The notes: a model not told the origin generated them from the letters alone. DNA of 64,000 bases from JBBRHQ01 sp963720735 (GCA_963720735.1 CAVRGL010000001.1:372001-436000); one strand, 5' to 3'. Shown: positions 7,849-16,322, counted from the stretch's first letter. Program-made: numbers and translations.

Positions 7849-8550
7849 CTAGAACGGGGCGGGGACCCGGACGACGATGTCGTCGAAGCTGGCGACCGCC
7901 CGCGAGGCGCTGTTGTTCGCGCCGACCGAGAAGCCCGAGTAGCGGCCCTCGAACACTCCCCCGCGCGGGTCGGTGAGCGCCGCCACCTGGTGATCGTTGA
8001 TGAAGGCGAGGATGCGGCAGCCGCCCTTGTCCGGGCCGGAGGTGATGTTGAAGGCGCGGAGGCGCAGCTTGTTGGCCTGATTGATCTTGTGCCTGATCCG
8101 CTTGACGCCCTTCTGGTCGGCGAGCAGCTTGCGGCTGCCGTTGGCGAACTCCTTGCGGACCTGGTACTCGCGGCGCAGCGGGAATACCGCGAGCTGGTAC
8201 CTGCTGCCAGAGCCGGAGCGGAGGTTGGCGGCGACGAAGACGCGCTTGCGCAGCGCCTTCGGGGTGCCGCTGAGCAGCCGCGCCGTCGCGAACACCTCGA
8301 GGTCACGCCCGATCACCGGGGTCCGGTAGCTGCACTCGTCGGTGCGCTTGCCGACGGCGACCTTGAGAGCGGCCGGGGAGCCGCCGCGGTCGCAGTTCTC
8401 CCCGGAGAGCTTGACGACCTGAGAGCGCTTCGGGCCGCTGTCCATGTTGTTGCTGTAGATCGCGATCGCCGCCTGGCCGAACGCGGAGGCCGCCATGGCG
8501 GCAGACACCGCCAGGGCACAGATCAGCGCGAATGTGATGCGGCTTCGCAT
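7849..8550 (-). CDS. Secreted protein, likely concanavalin-like beta-sandwich
   Basis: This 233-residue protein has a typical Sec signal peptide (basic MRSR, hydrophobic core, cleavage near ASAFG-QAA). The mature region is basic and beta-rich and contains two Cys pairs. It ends with FEGRYSGFSVGANNSASRA and SFDDIVVRV, a pattern seen in LamG/DUF1080-like beta-sandwich domains. It is probably a cell-surface or extracellular ligand-binding protein. No hydrolase residues could be assigned. Confidence 0.6.
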   Translation of the reverse strand: MRSRITFALICALAVSAAMAASAFGQAAIAIYSNNMDSGPKRSQVVKLSGENCDRGGSPAALKVAVGKRTDECSYRTPVIGRDLEVFATARLLSGTPKALRKRVFVAANLRSGSGSRYQLAVFPLRREYQVRKEFANGSRKLLADQKGVKRIRHKINQANKLRLRAFNITSGPDKGGCRILAFINDHQVAALTDPRGGVFEGRYSGFSVGANNSASRAVASFDDIVVRVPAPF

Positions 8551-8678
8551 GGTCGAAGGCCGGCCTGGCTGACCGGCACAGGGAGCCTAAACACAGGCGA
8601 GCGGAAAAGGTGCGGCGCAAGATCCCCTGAAACGGTGATTTCTCGCCGCACGCACGCCTCGCCACCGGCGGAATAACT

Positions 8679-8732
8679 TGCGGCGGCTTCGCCGCCTGAC
8701 ATGCCTGTGCCGGCGCTAACACCGCGCCGGCA
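8679..8732 (+). repeat. R1 two-hairpin repeat, copy 4, upstream of ecm
   Basis: 54 nt, nearly identical to copy 3 but with TGACATGCCTG as spacer. It ends 15 nt before the ecm start codon. The intervening AT-rich sequence includes TATCAT, a possible -10. Confidence 0.85.
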
Positions 8733-8747
8733 AATATCATTTATGAC

Positions 8748-10748
8748 ATGAGCGAGCACCGCCTGCCCGAGCCCGACCGGCCGTGGGTGATGCGCACCTA
8801 CGCCGGGCACTCGGACGCGCGCCGCTCGAACGAGCTCTACCGCCGCAATCTGGCCAAGGGCCAGACCGGGCTCTCGATCGCCTTCGACCTGCCCACGCAG
8901 ACGGGATATGACCCCGACCAAGTCCTCGCCCACGGCGAGGTCGGCAAGGTCGGCGTCTCGATCGCGGAGAAGGCCGACATGCACACCCTGCTCGACGGCA
9001 TCCCGCTGGACGAGATGAATACCTCGATGACGATCAACGCCACCGCAGCGTGGCTCCTCGGCCTCTACGTCGCGGTCGCCGAGGAGAACGGCGTCGATCG
9101 CTCCCAGCTCAAGGGGACGACCCAGAACGACATCATCAAGGAGTACCTCTCGCGCGGCACCTATGCCTTCCCCCCCGGCCCCTCGATGAGGTTGATCGCC
9201 GACACGGTCGCCTTCACCGTCAACGAGGTGCCGAGCTGGAACCCGACCAACATCTGCAGCTATCACCTCCAGGAGGCGGGTGCGACCCCCGTGCAGGAGA
9301 TCGCCTACGCCCTCTCCACCGGGATCGCGGTGCTCGATGAGGTGCGCAGCCGCGGCCAGGTCTCCGAGCAGGACTTCCCCCGGGTGTTCGGCCGCATCTC
9401 CTTCTTCGTCAATGCCGGCATCCGCCTGATCGAGGAGATCGCCAAGCTGCGGGCGATGGGCCGCCTCTGGAACGAGATCGGCCGCGAGCGCTTCGGGGTC
9501 ACCGATCCGAAGATGCTCCGCTTCCGCTACGGCGTGCAGGTCAACTCGCTCGGCCTGACCGAGTCCCAGCCCGAGAACAACGTGCAGCGGATCGTGCTCG
9601 AGGCCCTCGCGGTGACCCTGAGCCGCGACGCCAGGGCGCGGGCGATCCAGCTCCCCGCCTGGAACGAGGCGATGGGCCTGCCCCGACCCTGGGACCAGCA
9701 ATGGGGCCTGCGGATCCAGCAGGTGCTCGCGCACGAGACCGACCTGCTCGAGTACCCCGACGTCTTCGAGGGCTCAAAGGTGATGGACGGGCTGGTCGAG
9801 GAGCTCTGCGAGGGAGCGCGCGCCGAGATGGCGGTCGTCACCGAGCACGGGGGTGCGGTCGAGGCGGTCCCCTACATGAAGGCCCGGCTGGTCGAGTCCC
9901 AGCGCGAGCGCGTTGCCCGGATCGAGCGGGGCGAGCTCAAGGTGATCGGCCAGAACAGCTTCACCGAGACCGAGGAGTCGCCGCTGACTGCGGGCGCCGA
10001 CGCCGGCATCCTCGAACCCGATCCCGAGGTCGAGCGCGAGTGCATCGAGGCCTTGGAGCGCTTCCGCGCGGAGCGCGACGCGGGCGCGGTGGCCGCGGCG
10101 CTCGAGGAGCTCGAGCGGGTCGCCTCGAGCGAGGACGAGAACATCATGCCGGCGACGATCGCGGCGGCCAAGGCGGGTGTCACGACCGGCGAGTGGTCCG
10201 AGGTCCTGCGCCGCGCCTTCGGCGCCTACCGGGCCCCCACCGGGGTCGACGGGGCCGCACCACCCGGCGATCCCGCCCAGCTCGCCGAGCTGCGGGCCCG
10301 GGTCGACGAGGTCTCGGCGGCGATCGGCCATCGGATCAAGCTCCTGATCGGCAAGCCCGGCCTCGACGGGCACTCGAACGGCTCCGAGCAGGTTGCGCTG
10401 CGCGGCCGCGACGTCGGCATGGAGGTCGTCTACCAGGGGATCAGGCTGACCCCCGCGGAGATCGCCTCCTCCGCGATCGAGGAGGACGTCGACATCGTCG
10501 GCCTCTCGATCCTCTCCGGCTCGCACCTTGAGCTGATCCCGGAGATCGTCCGGCTGCTGCGCGAGCAGGGCATCGAGGTGCCGGTGGTCGTCGGGGGCAT
10601 CATTCCTGCGGCCGACGCGGTGCGGCTCCGCGAAGCCGGCGTGGCCGGCGTCTACACGCCGCGGGACTTCGAGATCAACAGGATCATCGCCGAGATGGTC
10701 GAGCTGGTCGCCCAGCGCCACGGCTCCCCGGAGCCGGCCCCTGCCTGA
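8748..10748 (+). CDS. ecm: Ethylmalonyl-CoA mutase (MeaA-type, B12-dependent)
   Basis: A 666-residue single-chain mutase. The N-terminal TIM-barrel substrate domain carries IAFDLPTQTGYDPD, QNDIIKEYLSRGTYAFPP and VNSLGLTESQPENN. After a linker (about 440-520) comes a C-terminal cobalamin domain with GLDGHSNG near residue 540, whose Asp-x-His-x-x-Gly gives the lower axial His. The compact single-subunit form and the barrel motifs fit MeaA/ethylmalonyl-CoA mutase better than the two-subunit methylmalonyl-CoA mutase. It would convert ethylmalonyl-CoA, the product of the Ccr encoded nearby, to methylsuccinyl-CoA. Confidence 0.9.
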   Translation: MSEHRLPEPDRPWVMRTYAGHSDARRSNELYRRNLAKGQTGLSIAFDLPTQTGYDPDQVLAHGEVGKVGVSIAEKADMHTLLDGIPLDEMNTSMTINATAAWLLGLYVAVAEENGVDRSQLKGTTQNDIIKEYLSRGTYAFPPGPSMRLIADTVAFTVNEVPSWNPTNICSYHLQEAGATPVQEIAYALSTGIAVLDEVRSRGQVSEQDFPRVFGRISFFVNAGIRLIEEIAKLRAMGRLWNEIGRERFGVTDPKMLRFRYGVQVNSLGLTESQPENNVQRIVLEALAVTLSRDARARAIQLPAWNEAMGLPRPWDQQWGLRIQQVLAHETDLLEYPDVFEGSKVMDGLVEELCEGARAEMAVVTEHGGAVEAVPYMKARLVESQRERVARIERGELKVIGQNSFTETEESPLTAGADAGILEPDPEVERECIEALERFRAERDAGAVAAALEELERVASSEDENIMPATIAAAKAGVTTGEWSEVLRRAFGAYRAPTGVDGAAPPGDPAQLAELRARVDEVSAAIGHRIKLLIGKPGLDGHSNGSEQVALRGRDVGMEVVYQGIRLTPAEIASSAIEEDVDIVGLSILSGSHLELIPEIVRLLREQGIEVPVVVGGIIPAADAVRLREAGVAGVYTPRDFEINRIIAEMVELVAQRHGSPEPAPA

Positions 10749-10785
10749 GCCTGTCCCGTTTCCCGGCGGGGGCCTCGGCGACGGG

Positions 10786-11316
10786 GTGCTCCGCCTGCGG
10801 CTGAAGCGCGATGACGACGTCAAGGCGATGGTCGCGGCGTGCCAGGACCCGGAAATCCCCCGCTACACCCAGGTCCCCTCTCCCTACGGCGAGAACGAGG
10901 CGCGCGACTGGCTGCGGGTGAGCGAGGAGCGGCGGCTGGCGGGCACCGATCTCTCGCTGCTGGTCGTCGACGGCGAGGACCGCCTGCTCGGCTCGGTCGG
11001 GCTGCACGACATCGACCCCGAGGAGGGGCGGGCGGAGATCGGCTACTGGACGGCGGCCGAGGCGCGCCGCGGCGGGGTCGCGACCCGGGCCGTGCGGCTG
11101 CTCAGCGTCCACGCCTTCGCTTCGCTACCCCTGAAGCGGATCGGGATCGGGGTCGAGGTCGGCAACGAGGGATCACGGAGGGTCGCTGAGCGGGCCGGAT
11201 ACACGGCCGAGGGCGTGCTGCGGGCCTGGATGACCCTGAAGGGCCGCAGCATCGACGTCCTCATGCACTCGCTGCTGCGCGAGGAGGCCGAGCGACTCCC
11301 CGAGCCCCGTCCCTAG
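10786..11316 (+). CDS. GNAT-family N-acetyltransferase (RimJ/RimL-like)
   Basis: A 176-residue GNAT fold. An early LRLRLKRDDDVKAMV segment is followed by a central beta-bulge strand (LLGSVGLHDIDPEEGRAEIGYW). The acetyl-CoA pyrophosphate loop reads ARRGGVATRAVRLL, and VGNEGSRRVAERAGYTAEGVLR is the C-terminal block. This layout matches ribosomal-protein or small-molecule acetyltransferases of the Acetyltransf_3 group. The substrate cannot be told. The GTG start lies 37 nt after the ecm stop. Confidence 0.85.
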   Translation: MLRLRLKRDDDVKAMVAACQDPEIPRYTQVPSPYGENEARDWLRVSEERRLAGTDLSLLVVDGEDRLLGSVGLHDIDPEEGRAEIGYWTAAEARRGGVATRAVRLLSVHAFASLPLKRIGIGVEVGNEGSRRVAERAGYTAEGVLRAWMTLKGRSIDVLMHSLLREEAERLPEPRP

Positions 11317-11319
11317 AAT
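11314..11319 (+). promoter_or_regulatory. -10 box of a probable leaderless promoter
   Basis: TAGAAT ends 6 nt before the ATG at 11326 and overlaps the stop codon of the preceding acetyltransferase gene. No Shine-Dalgarno is present. Confidence 0.5.
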
Positions 11320-11325
11320 CGGCAC

Positions 11326-11784
11326 ATGCCGACGGAGCGGACAATCCGGCGCTTCTCGGGAGGGCTCGCGGTCGCGGGGATCGGCGTCGCCACCTACATC
11401 GCGATCGCCGAGTCGGGTGGAGGCGCCCCAGCCTGCCTCGCCGGCGGCGGGGGCTGCCAGACGGTCGCCCAGAGCGTCTACTCAGACCTCGCCGGGGTCA
11501 ACGTCGCGGTGATCGGGATCGTCGGCTACGTGGCCCTTCTCGCGGCCGCGATCGCCCGCGGTGACGCGGCGCGCTTCGGCGGTCTGATGCTCGCGCTGGT
11601 CGGCTTCGGGTTCAGCGCCTACCTGACCTACCTGGAGCTGTTCGTGATCGACGCGATCTGCCAGTGGTGCGTGGCCAGCGCCGTGCTGATGACGGCCCTG
11701 TTCGCGCTCAACGCGTTCCGCGCCTTCCGATTCGCCGGGGACGAGCTTCGCCGCGATCAGGCTGCGCTTAGCGATCCGGCCTAG
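11326..11784 (+). CDS. Vitamin K epoxide reductase family (VKOR) membrane protein
   Basis: A 152-residue, four-helix membrane protein. A periplasmic-side loop holds the first Cys pair (ACLAGGGGC, residues about 36-44), and the active-site CQWC lies near residues 112-115 at a helix start. VKOR homologues reoxidise DsbA-like thiol oxidases using quinone, replacing DsbB in many actinobacteria. The next gene, 12 nt away, encodes a membrane-anchored DsbA-like thioredoxin, so the pair forms an oxidative folding system. Confidence 0.92.
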   Translation: MPTERTIRRFSGGLAVAGIGVATYIAIAESGGGAPACLAGGGGCQTVAQSVYSDLAGVNVAVIGIVGYVALLAAAIARGDAARFGGLMLALVGFGFSAYLTYLELFVIDAICQWCVASAVLMTALFALNAFRAFRFAGDELRRDQAALSDPA

Positions 11785-11796
11785 GATCTTCCGGCG

Positions 11797-12579
11797 ATGG
11801 CCGATCGGCAGCGCGAGGAACGCAAAGCAAAGCTTCGGGAATCCCGCCTGCGGGAGGAGGCCGCAGCGCAGGCGAGCGAGCGCCGCCAGCGGATGCTGAA
11901 GCTGGGCGCAGCGGCGGCCTTCGGGGCGATCGTGATCGTCGCAGTCTTCATTCTGATCAACCAGTCGGGCTCGAGCAGCAGTGGCGGCAACGCCTCGAAT
12001 GTGAGTAGCAAGGCATTGGTCGCGAACCTGCTCAAGGGAATCCCCCAGAGCGACCTCACGATCGGCGCCCCGACGGCAAAGGCGAAGCTGATCGAGTTCG
12101 GTGACCTGCAGTGCCCGATCTGCAAGGAGTACTCCGAAACCGTCATCCAGCAACTGATCAACGGCCCCGTCCGCCAGGGGAAGCTGCGGATCGAGTTTCG
12201 GAACTACCTGATCATCAGCGCTCAGTCGAAGGACGCGGGCGCTGCCGCGCTTGCCGCCGGACAGCAGTCGCGCGGATGGAACTACATCGAGCTCTTCTAT
12301 CGCAACCAGGGCACCGAGGGCACCGGCTACGTCACCGACCCCTTCATGACCTCGATCGCGAAGGGGGCGGGGGTGCCCGACATTCCGAAGTGGGATACGG
12401 CCCGCACGGATCCGGGGCTCTCGCGGGAGATGACCAAGACCAGCAACCAGGCGACTTCCTACGGCTTCAGCGGCACCCCATCGTTCGTGATGACCGGTCC
12501 CAACGGCAGCAAGGTTCTCGGCACACCGGGCCTATCGGTTGGGCCCTTCGAGAGCGCGATTGCCCAGGTCGGCGGCTGA
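11797..12579 (+). CDS. Membrane-anchored DsbA-like thioredoxin
   Basis: A 260-residue protein. A charged, helical cytosolic N-terminus (about 1-32) is followed by one membrane helix (about 33-53, AAAFGAIVIVAVFILI), a Ser/Gly-rich linker and a thioredoxin-fold domain. The active site is CPIC near residue 107 and the cis-Pro loop is in GFSGTPSFVM. It would introduce disulfides into exported proteins and be reoxidised by the VKOR encoded upstream. Confidence 0.9.
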   Translation: MADRQREERKAKLRESRLREEAAAQASERRQRMLKLGAAAAFGAIVIVAVFILINQSGSSSSGGNASNVSSKALVANLLKGIPQSDLTIGAPTAKAKLIEFGDLQCPICKEYSETVIQQLINGPVRQGKLRIEFRNYLIISAQSKDAGAAALAAGQQSRGWNYIELFYRNQGTEGTGYVTDPFMTSIAKGAGVPDIPKWDTARTDPGLSREMTKTSNQATSYGFSGTPSFVMTGPNGSKVLGTPGLSVGPFESAIAQVGG

Positions 12580-12606
12580 CTCCCCGGAACCCGCGGCGCC
12601 TTCCGC

Positions 12607-12612
12607 CACAAT
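12607..12612 (+). promoter_or_regulatory. -10 box of a probable leaderless promoter
   Basis: CACAAT ends 6 nt before the ATG at 12619, with no Shine-Dalgarno between. It is weaker than the TANNNT examples elsewhere. Confidence 0.35.
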
Positions 12613-12618
12613 GAACGC

Positions 12619-13185
12619 ATGAGCGAGCTGGACGGAGACCGCTCGGCGTGGCTTCGCTGCTACCGCTGCTGGTCCCAGAACCTCGAGATCCAGATCCATT
12701 ACGACGCGATCCGGCGGATCGACCCCGAAACCGGCGCCCCCACCGAGGGGATCGACGAGGTGCAGGAGTCCGTGGTCCAGTGCCTGGACTGCATGCACGA
12801 CCAGCCTCATCTTGCCCTCCAGGGTGACCGCGTGGTCGGCGTGGAGGACCGCTGGGAGAGGATGGTCGCCGGCACCCCGTGGGTCGCGTCGTGCACGGTC
12901 ACGGTCGACCAGGACCAGGTCGAGACCTGTTCGGGGCCCGAGGCGGCCGAATCGCTCACCTTCGGCGCCTTCGGAGATGCCGGCACCCGCGAGTTCTTCA
13001 CGCACGTGCGCTTCCACAAGCACAACGACGACGAGATCGTCGTCCACCTGTTGGTCGAGCTCTACGCACGCTCGGCCGAGGAGGCCACCGACGTCCTCCA
13101 GGACGCGGCGCGCGGCCTGCTCGAGATCACCTCGCTCGCCGAGGAGTCACGCCCCCCGGCGCACGCTTCCGACGAAGCGCATTGA
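12619..13185 (+). CDS. Hypothetical protein with an N-terminal zinc-ribbon-like Cys pair set
   Basis: A 188-residue cytosolic protein. CYRC near residue 14 and CLDC near residue 55 suggest a four-Cys metal site. The rest is acidic with alternating strands and helices and no named domain that I recognise. The 3' end overlaps, antisense, the C-terminal part of the MT0933-like gene on the other strand. It is apparently leaderless. Confidence 0.6.
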   Translation: MSELDGDRSAWLRCYRCWSQNLEIQIHYDAIRRIDPETGAPTEGIDEVQESVVQCLDCMHDQPHLALQGDRVVGVEDRWERMVAGTPWVASCTVTVDQDQVETCSGPEAAESLTFGAFGDAGTREFFTHVRFHKHNDDEIVVHLLVELYARSAEEATDVLQDAARGLLEITSLAEESRPPAHASDEAH

Positions 13186-13433
13186 GCCGCGCTGCTAGGC
13201 GGCCGGGGAGGCCCCTCGCCGCCGCTTTCACCCGAGCGCTCGGGCTCCGCGCCGGAGCCGGGCGCGCCGGGCTCCTTGACGGCCTCCGCGGCCGCCTTCG
13301 CCTTGTCCTTGACGCTGCCCTCCCCCTTGGCGACGTCGCGCAGCTCCTGGGCGTCCTCCTTCAGTGAGTCCACCCCGCCCCGTTTCTCGACCACGTCCTT
13401 GGCCCTGTCGGTGAGCTTCTTGAAGTTGACCAT
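13062..13433 (-). CDS. MT0933/Rv0909-like antitoxin-family protein
   Basis: The first 60 residues (MVNFKKLTDRAKDVVEKRGG, then SLKEDAQELRDVAKGEGSVK) match the short helical MT0933 antitoxin family in character. The remaining half is a low-complexity Pro/Ser/Ala tail read antisense to the end of the gene at 12619-13185, which may not be functional. No toxin partner of the Rv0910 type is adjacent, so an antitoxin role is doubtful; many such proteins occur alone. Confidence 0.6.
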   Translation of the reverse strand: MVNFKKLTDRAKDVVEKRGGVDSLKEDAQELRDVAKGEGSVKDKAKAAAEAVKEPGAPGSGAEPERSGESGGEGPPRPPSSAAQCASSEACAGGRDSSASEVISSRPRAASWRTSVASSAERA

Positions 13434-13463
13434 GCCGTCCTCCTCGTAGCGGGTGGTCGGATC

Positions 13464-13973
13464 CTAGGGCCTGCGGGGAACGAGCACGGCGCGCTTGAAC
13501 TCCGCCACCAGCGTCCCGTCCTGCTTGTAGACGCGCGTGTGGACCTTGACCACGCCGCGATCGGGCTTCGACTCCGAGGGGCGGACCTCCAGCACCTCGG
13601 ACTCGCAGAACAGGGTGTCGCCGTGGAAGACCGGCGCCGGATGGCTGAGCTCCTCGGTGGCGAGGTTGGCGATCGCCTTGCCGGAGACGTCGGAGACCGA
13701 CATCCCCAGTGCCAGCGAGTAGACCAGCGGCCCGACCACGACGTTCTGCCCCTGCTGGGAGCCGCCCGCGTAGACGTCGTTGAGGTGAAGCGGGTGGTGG
13801 TTCATCGTGATCAGGCAGAAGAGGTGATCGTCGGACTCGGTCACCGTCTTGGCCGGCCAGTGCTCGTAGACGTCGCCGACCTCGAACTCCTCCAGATAGC
13901 GCCCGTAGCGGTGGGCGCCGGAGGCCTCGCGCGTCGCCTGGTCGGTGTTCAGCTTGTGGGTCTTCTCGCTCAT
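13464..13973 (-). CDS. MaoC-family hydratase, candidate mesaconyl-CoA hydratase
   Basis: A 169-residue single hot-dog-fold protein. YLEEFEVGDVYEHWPAKTV leads to the hydratase motif FCLITMNHHPLHLND, with Asp/His in the usual active-site spacing. VVGPLVYSLALGMSVSD follows. R-specific MaoC hydratases act on enoyl-CoAs. In actinobacterial ethylmalonyl-CoA clusters a protein of this type hydrates mesaconyl-CoA to methylmalyl-CoA. With ccr, ecm, an acyl-CoA dehydrogenase and a CitE-type lyase in the same 15 kb, that is the best guess. It is the fourth gene of a minus-strand series starting at the SDR. Confidence 0.8.
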   Translation of the reverse strand: MSEKTHKLNTDQATREASGAHRYGRYLEEFEVGDVYEHWPAKTVTESDDHLFCLITMNHHPLHLNDVYAGGSQQGQNVVVGPLVYSLALGMSVSDVSGKAIANLATEELSHPAPVFHGDTLFCESEVLEVRPSESKPDRGVVKVHTRVYKQDGTLVAEFKRAVLVPRRP

Positions 13974-14036
13974 TTGGTGGGAGTTCTCCTTGGGTCTGTT
14001 TCGCCCTCCCGCTCCCGGCGCGGCATCGTACCCGCC

Positions 14037-15140
14037 TCAGGCGATCGTCAGCGTCGCGCTGCGCCCCTCGAATCGCCCGATCTCCTCAGCTTCGCGCCGC
14101 AGCGCGACGGCGGTACCAGCCTTCAGCGCCTTGAACGGGTCGACCGTGATGCGGATCCCGGAGCCGCTGCGCCGCGCGCCCCAGGTGGCGATCGCCACCC
14201 CGTCGAGGAGCACGGTCGCCCTGACGATGCCGGCGCCCGGCCAGACCTCTCCTGTGCGCTCGGCCGGCACAGCAACCTCCCGTGCCCGGTGGCCCATCAG
14301 ATGGTTGTCGAAGGCGGGCACCAGGCGCAGCAGTGGGCTGCGCGGAGCCCGCGGCCGGCGGCTGCTGAGCAGCCAGCGGCGCTCGCCCGCCACCGATACC
14401 TCGGCCAGCTCGGTCGCGATGGACGCGATCGCCTCGCGGCATTCGCGCAGCGCGAGCCCCGACCAGGCGGCGAGATCGCGCTCGTCCGCCGGTCCGAAGG
14501 CCCCCAGGTAGCGCCTCGCCAGCTCCTTCATCGCCTCGGGGCGCTCGATCTTGGGCGGGTCGCCGACCCAGTCCCGCGCCAGCACGTAGGTGGTCCTGCC
14601 TCGATCCTCCGGCCCGAGGCAGGCAACGCCCTCGAGCACAGCGAGGCGCCCGACGTGGTAGGCGGCGTTCTGCCCGGCCATCTCGAAGCCGGCTCGCTCC
14701 AGGTCGGCGAGGACCTGCTGGCGAGACTGAAGGCCCTCGGAGGCGAGCAGTCTCGCGATCCGCTTCACCGCCCGCCGCTGGGCTCGCCGGTCGAGCCCGA
14801 GCAGCTCCTCGATCCGGCGTCGCGACCAGGACAGCTCACGCGCCGCGAACAGCGGCAGCAGCCAGGCCGCGTCCTCGGCGGAGACCAGGTGCAGGGTCCC
14901 GCGCATCGCCCAGGAGCGCAGGATGGAGCGATCGGCCCGGGCCGCGTCGACATCGGCCGCGGTCGGGCCGGCAACCCGGGCCCGGACCCCGAGTCTGGCG
15001 GCGAAGGGATCCTGGGCCTGAATGCCCGCCGCGAGGCGGACGGCCTCCTCCGGGGAGCGGATCGCCTTCGGGCGGTGCAGCAGCTGGGCGGCAGCCCGCA
15101 GCCGCGGCAGGCGCTCGGCGCCGATGCGGGCAACCGCCAT
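14037..15140 (-). CDS. AlkZ-like winged-helix DNA-binding protein (HTH_42 family)
   Basis: A 367-residue protein of the family formerly called DUF1006. Near residue 40 it carries GIQAQDP, the QxQ pair used by AlkZ DNA glycosylases to unhook interstrand crosslinks. WAMRGTLHLVSAEDA and tandem winged-helix segments follow. The C-terminus (AFDNHLMGHR, LLDGVAIATW) is also typical. It is likely a base-excision or crosslink-repair glycosylase, or a homologue that only binds DNA. Its start is 11 nt from the stop of the preceding gene. Confidence 0.8.
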   Translation of the reverse strand: MAVARIGAERLPRLRAAAQLLHRPKAIRSPEEAVRLAAGIQAQDPFAARLGVRARVAGPTAADVDAARADRSILRSWAMRGTLHLVSAEDAAWLLPLFAARELSWSRRRIEELLGLDRRAQRRAVKRIARLLASEGLQSRQQVLADLERAGFEMAGQNAAYHVGRLAVLEGVACLGPEDRGRTTYVLARDWVGDPPKIERPEAMKELARRYLGAFGPADERDLAAWSGLALRECREAIASIATELAEVSVAGERRWLLSSRRPRAPRSPLLRLVPAFDNHLMGHRAREVAVPAERTGEVWPGAGIVRATVLLDGVAIATWGARRSGSGIRITVDPFKALKAGTAVALRREAEEIGRFEGRSATLTIA

Positions 15141-15151
15141 CGGCCCGTCCG

Positions 15152-15514
15152 CTAGCGCGCCTTCTTCGTCCGTGCTCGCTGCTCCTGGCGCTCGACCACC
15201 TGGGCGATCAGCTTCAGCACGTTGGAGTCCCCCTCGACCTTGATGTGGCCGGTCTCGTAGGCCCTCCGGTAGCTCTTCACGGTGCCGCGCTCGGCAAGCT
15301 CGTTGAAGGTCGGGCGGTCGATCTCGACCAGGACCCGCTCGTCGCGGGCGAGATCCTTGCTCACCTTCGGCCCCGGCAGCTCGACCCGGTAGAGCTGGAT
15401 GTCGCCGCGACCGCGCAGCTCGAGGCCGAAGACCAGCTTCAGGTTCGCCAGCGCCGGCACCTCCTCCTGGAAGCGGGTCACGGCGGTGCGGATGAGATCG
15501 GCGGTGGAGGCCAT
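15152..15514 (-). CDS. Small SCP-2-like lipid-binding or acyl-carrier-type protein
   Basis: A 120-residue protein starting at ATG 15514, 7 nt after the SDR stop. It alternates strands and helices (LKLVFGLELRGRGDIQLYRV, then ERVLVEIDRPTFNELAERG), ending in a Lys/Arg-rich helix. The pattern, especially the ID-x-x-x-F-NELAERG stretch, recalls sterol-carrier-protein-2 folds, but the match is weak. It would then bind acyl chains or acyl-CoA, which fits its position between lipid-type enzymes. Confidence 0.55.
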   Translation of the reverse strand: MASTADLIRTAVTRFQEEVPALANLKLVFGLELRGRGDIQLYRVELPGPKVSKDLARDERVLVEIDRPTFNELAERGTVKSYRRAYETGHIKVEGDSNVLKLIAQVVERQEQRARTKKAR

Positions 15515-15521
15515 GGGGCGC

Positions 15522-16223
15522 CTACCAGGGGATCGGCTCTCGGTCGCGGAAGAAGCCGCCGCTGGGTCCGTCGTCGGGCAGAGTGGCGAGCCAGACCGCG
15601 GTGTCGGCGCCCTCCTCCACCGAGCGCGTGGCGCTCTCACCGCCCATCCGGGTCCTGACCCAGCCCGGGCAGAGGGAGTTGACGAGGATCCCCGTCCCGG
15701 CCTCGTCGGCGGCGAGCACCCGGGTGAGGGCGTTGAGCGCGGTCTTCGAGATCCGATAGGCGGCCCTTCCCCCTCCCATCTCGGCGAGCTGGCCACCGCC
15801 GCTGGACACGTTGACGATCCGGCCCCGCGGGCTGCTGCGCAGCAGCGGCAGCAGAGCCTGGATCAGCCGCCAGGCGCCGAACAGGTTGGTCTCGAGCACC
15901 TCGTGCGCCTCCCCGAGGTCGGTATCGCCCGCCCCGGCGGGCGAGCCGAAGCTGCCGGCGTTGTTGACGAGGACGTCGAGGCGTCCCGGATCGGAGCCGA
16001 GGTCGCCGGCGACGCGATCGACACTCTCGGGGCTCGCCACGTCGAGCTCGACCGCGGAGGCGCTGCCGCCCACCTGCTCGATCCGGCCCGCCTCCCGCTC
16101 ACCGGCCCCGAGGTCGCGGGACCCGACCAGGACCCGGTACCCCTGGGAGGCGAGCTGGCGCGCGATCTCGAGCCCGATCCCCCTGTTGGCCCCGGAGACC
16201 AGAGCGATCGGCCTGTCACTCAT
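15522..16223 (-). CDS. Short-chain dehydrogenase/reductase (carbonyl-reductase-like)
   Basis: A 233-residue SDR with GANRGIGLEIA as NADPH-binding glycine motif (near residue 11), NNAGS, the catalytic Ser in NVSSGGG and YRISK for Tyr-x-x-x-Lys. After VSR-type cofactor residues the C-terminus has the PGWVRTRMGG loop of carbonyl-reductase-like SDRs. The substrate is unknown. It begins the minus-strand series SDR, SCP2-like, AlkZ-like, MaoC, and is separated from the dehydrogenase upstream by the R2 palindrome. Confidence 0.88.
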   Translation of the reverse strand: MSDRPIALVSGANRGIGLEIARQLASQGYRVLVGSRDLGAGEREAGRIEQVGGSASAVELDVASPESVDRVAGDLGSDPGRLDVLVNNAGSFGSPAGAGDTDLGEAHEVLETNLFGAWRLIQALLPLLRSSPRGRIVNVSSGGGQLAEMGGGRAAYRISKTALNALTRVLAADEAGTGILVNSLCPGWVRTRMGGESATRSVEEGADTAVWLATLPDDGPSGGFFRDREPIPW

Positions 16224-16237
16224 GACCTGCCGGAAAC

Positions 16238-16320
16238 CCGGTCGAAGCGGACGCGGAGCGAGTGCTCACAGGCTGAATTGTTTGTCGGGTGAGCACTCGC
16301 GGAGCAGAGCATTCGACCGG
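16238..16320. repeat. R2 palindromic intergenic element, copy 1
   Basis: An 83-nt imperfect palindrome between the acyl-CoA dehydrogenase stop and the SDR start. The outer arms are CCGGTCGAA/TTCGACCGG and the inner arms GCGAGTGCTCAC/GTGAGCACTCGC, around a 19-nt centre. It may terminate the dehydrogenase transcript. The part between the arms is clearly related to the element at 27367-27450, whose arms have different sequence but pair as well. Confidence 0.75.
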
Positions 16321-16322
16321 AA

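Noticed and set aside
13539..15155. A 538-codon plus-strand open frame
   Set aside because: It is antisense to the MaoC and AlkZ-like genes and is full of Arg/Gly/Pro low-complexity sequence typical of high-GC shadow frames.
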